NCBI GenBank assembly: GCA_900767375.1
Contig: CAAFYX010000067.1
Location: 1 to 6,672, forward strand
Length of the DNA: 6,672 nucleotides
Source: Rikenellaceae bacterium
GTDB taxonomy: Bacteria; Bacteroidota; Bacteroidia; Bacteroidales; UBA932
Direction of reading: 5' to 3'
Shown: piece by piece, positions 6,534 through 6,672 of the stretch
Numbering within the stretch: the stretch's first letter is position 1
Layout of the letters: each line of letters begins with the position of its first letter
Made by a program: the position numbers and the translations under genes
The notes under the pieces: generated by a model
The model's database searches: none
What the model saw: only the letters and a program-made list of their open reading frames with translations
What the model was told of the DNA's origin: nothing

Positions 6534-6564
6534 AGCGGGCTACCTGTAAGGCGGCCCGCTTTAT
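6534..6564 (+). terminator. Hairpin terminator or attenuator after tuf
   Basis: AGCGGGC (6534-6540) pairs perfectly with GCCCGCT (6554-6560), and the loop can add CCT/AGG (6543-6545 with 6549-6551). The stem is followed by only TTTAT, a weak U-tract, and the first base of tRNA-Trp comes immediately after. Termination is probably partial, lowering transcription into tRNA-Trp and the genes beyond it; alternatively it protects the tuf mRNA 3' end after tRNA processing. Confidence 0.7.
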
Positions 6565-6635
6565 AGGGGAATAGAACAAGGGTAGTTCAGCGGTCTCCAA
6601 AACCGTCGATGTGGGTTCGAATCCTGCTTCCCCTG
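6565..6635 (+). tRNA. tRNA-Trp (anticodon CCA)
   Basis: A 71-nt cloverleaf with acceptor AGGGGAA/TTCCCCT, D stem GAAC/GTTC and anticodon stem GCGGT/ACCGT (one G-U) around CTCCAAA, anticodon CCA for UGG. The T stem GTGGG/CCTGC includes two G-U pairs, the T loop is TTCGAAT and the discriminator is G. No CCA is encoded. tRNA-Trp between tuf and secE is a common bacterial arrangement. Confidence 0.96.
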
Positions 6636-6672
6636 CAAAATATCAAAGGTTACGATTTGGTAATTGTTTAAC
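6636..6672 (+). other. Start of spacer after tRNA-Trp
   Basis: A 37-nt AT-rich sequence running to the window edge with no start codon followed by an open frame and no exact TAnnTTTG element. By the usual bacterial order secE and nusG would begin just outside; that is expectation, not observation. Confidence 0.4.

Overview
The window looks like a chromosomal segment from a member of the Bacteroidota, most likely order Bacteroidales. Three things support this. Two promoters carry the TAnnTTTG -7 element of that phylum, and one of them has a TTG exactly 19 nt upstream. The protein-coding genes start without clear Shine-Dalgarno sequences. The DXS and EF-Tu sequences also read as Bacteroidales-like. 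Base composition is moderately GC-rich. The genus cannot be fixed from the sequence alone.

Layout. Positions 1-66 are a short GC-rich stretch of unknown nature. Next, on the minus strand, come a rho-independent terminator (71-119) and two tandem, paralogous 12-TM major facilitator transporters (151-1488 and 1491-2912). They are separated by 2 nt, so they almost certainly form one operon transcribed from about 2950 leftwards. A 93-bp divergent intergenic region (2913-3005) separates them from dxs (3006-4883, plus strand). dxs encodes 1-deoxy-D-xylulose-5-phosphate synthase, the entry enzyme of the MEP isoprenoid pathway. Immediately after dxs a strong promoter (4891-4920) starts a translation-machinery operon: tRNA-Thr(UGU), tRNA-Tyr(GUA), tRNA-Gly(UCC), tRNA-Thr(GGU), tuf (EF-Tu, 5329-6516), a hairpin terminator or attenuator, and tRNA-Trp(CCA). 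The window ends 37 nt after tRNA-Trp, where secE-nusG-ribosomal protein genes usually follow.

How the genes work together. The tRNA-tuf block is functionally coherent: EF-Tu delivers aminoacyl-tRNAs to the ribosome and is co-expressed with some of its own cargo tRNAs. The order and anticodons match the classical E. coli thrU-tyrU-glyT-thrT-tufB operon, so this is an old conserved arrangement. dxs is an independent housekeeping gene. The two transporters resemble the MFSD1-like branch of the MFS; their substrate is not readable from sequence, though peptides or other small metabolites are plausible.

No mobile element, CRISPR array, phage gene or clearly new system is visible. The points most worth a second look are the tandem MFS pair, the inverted repeat wrapped round the tRNA-tuf promoter, the non-canonical pairs in tRNA-Thr(UGU), and the unexplained GC-rich left edge.
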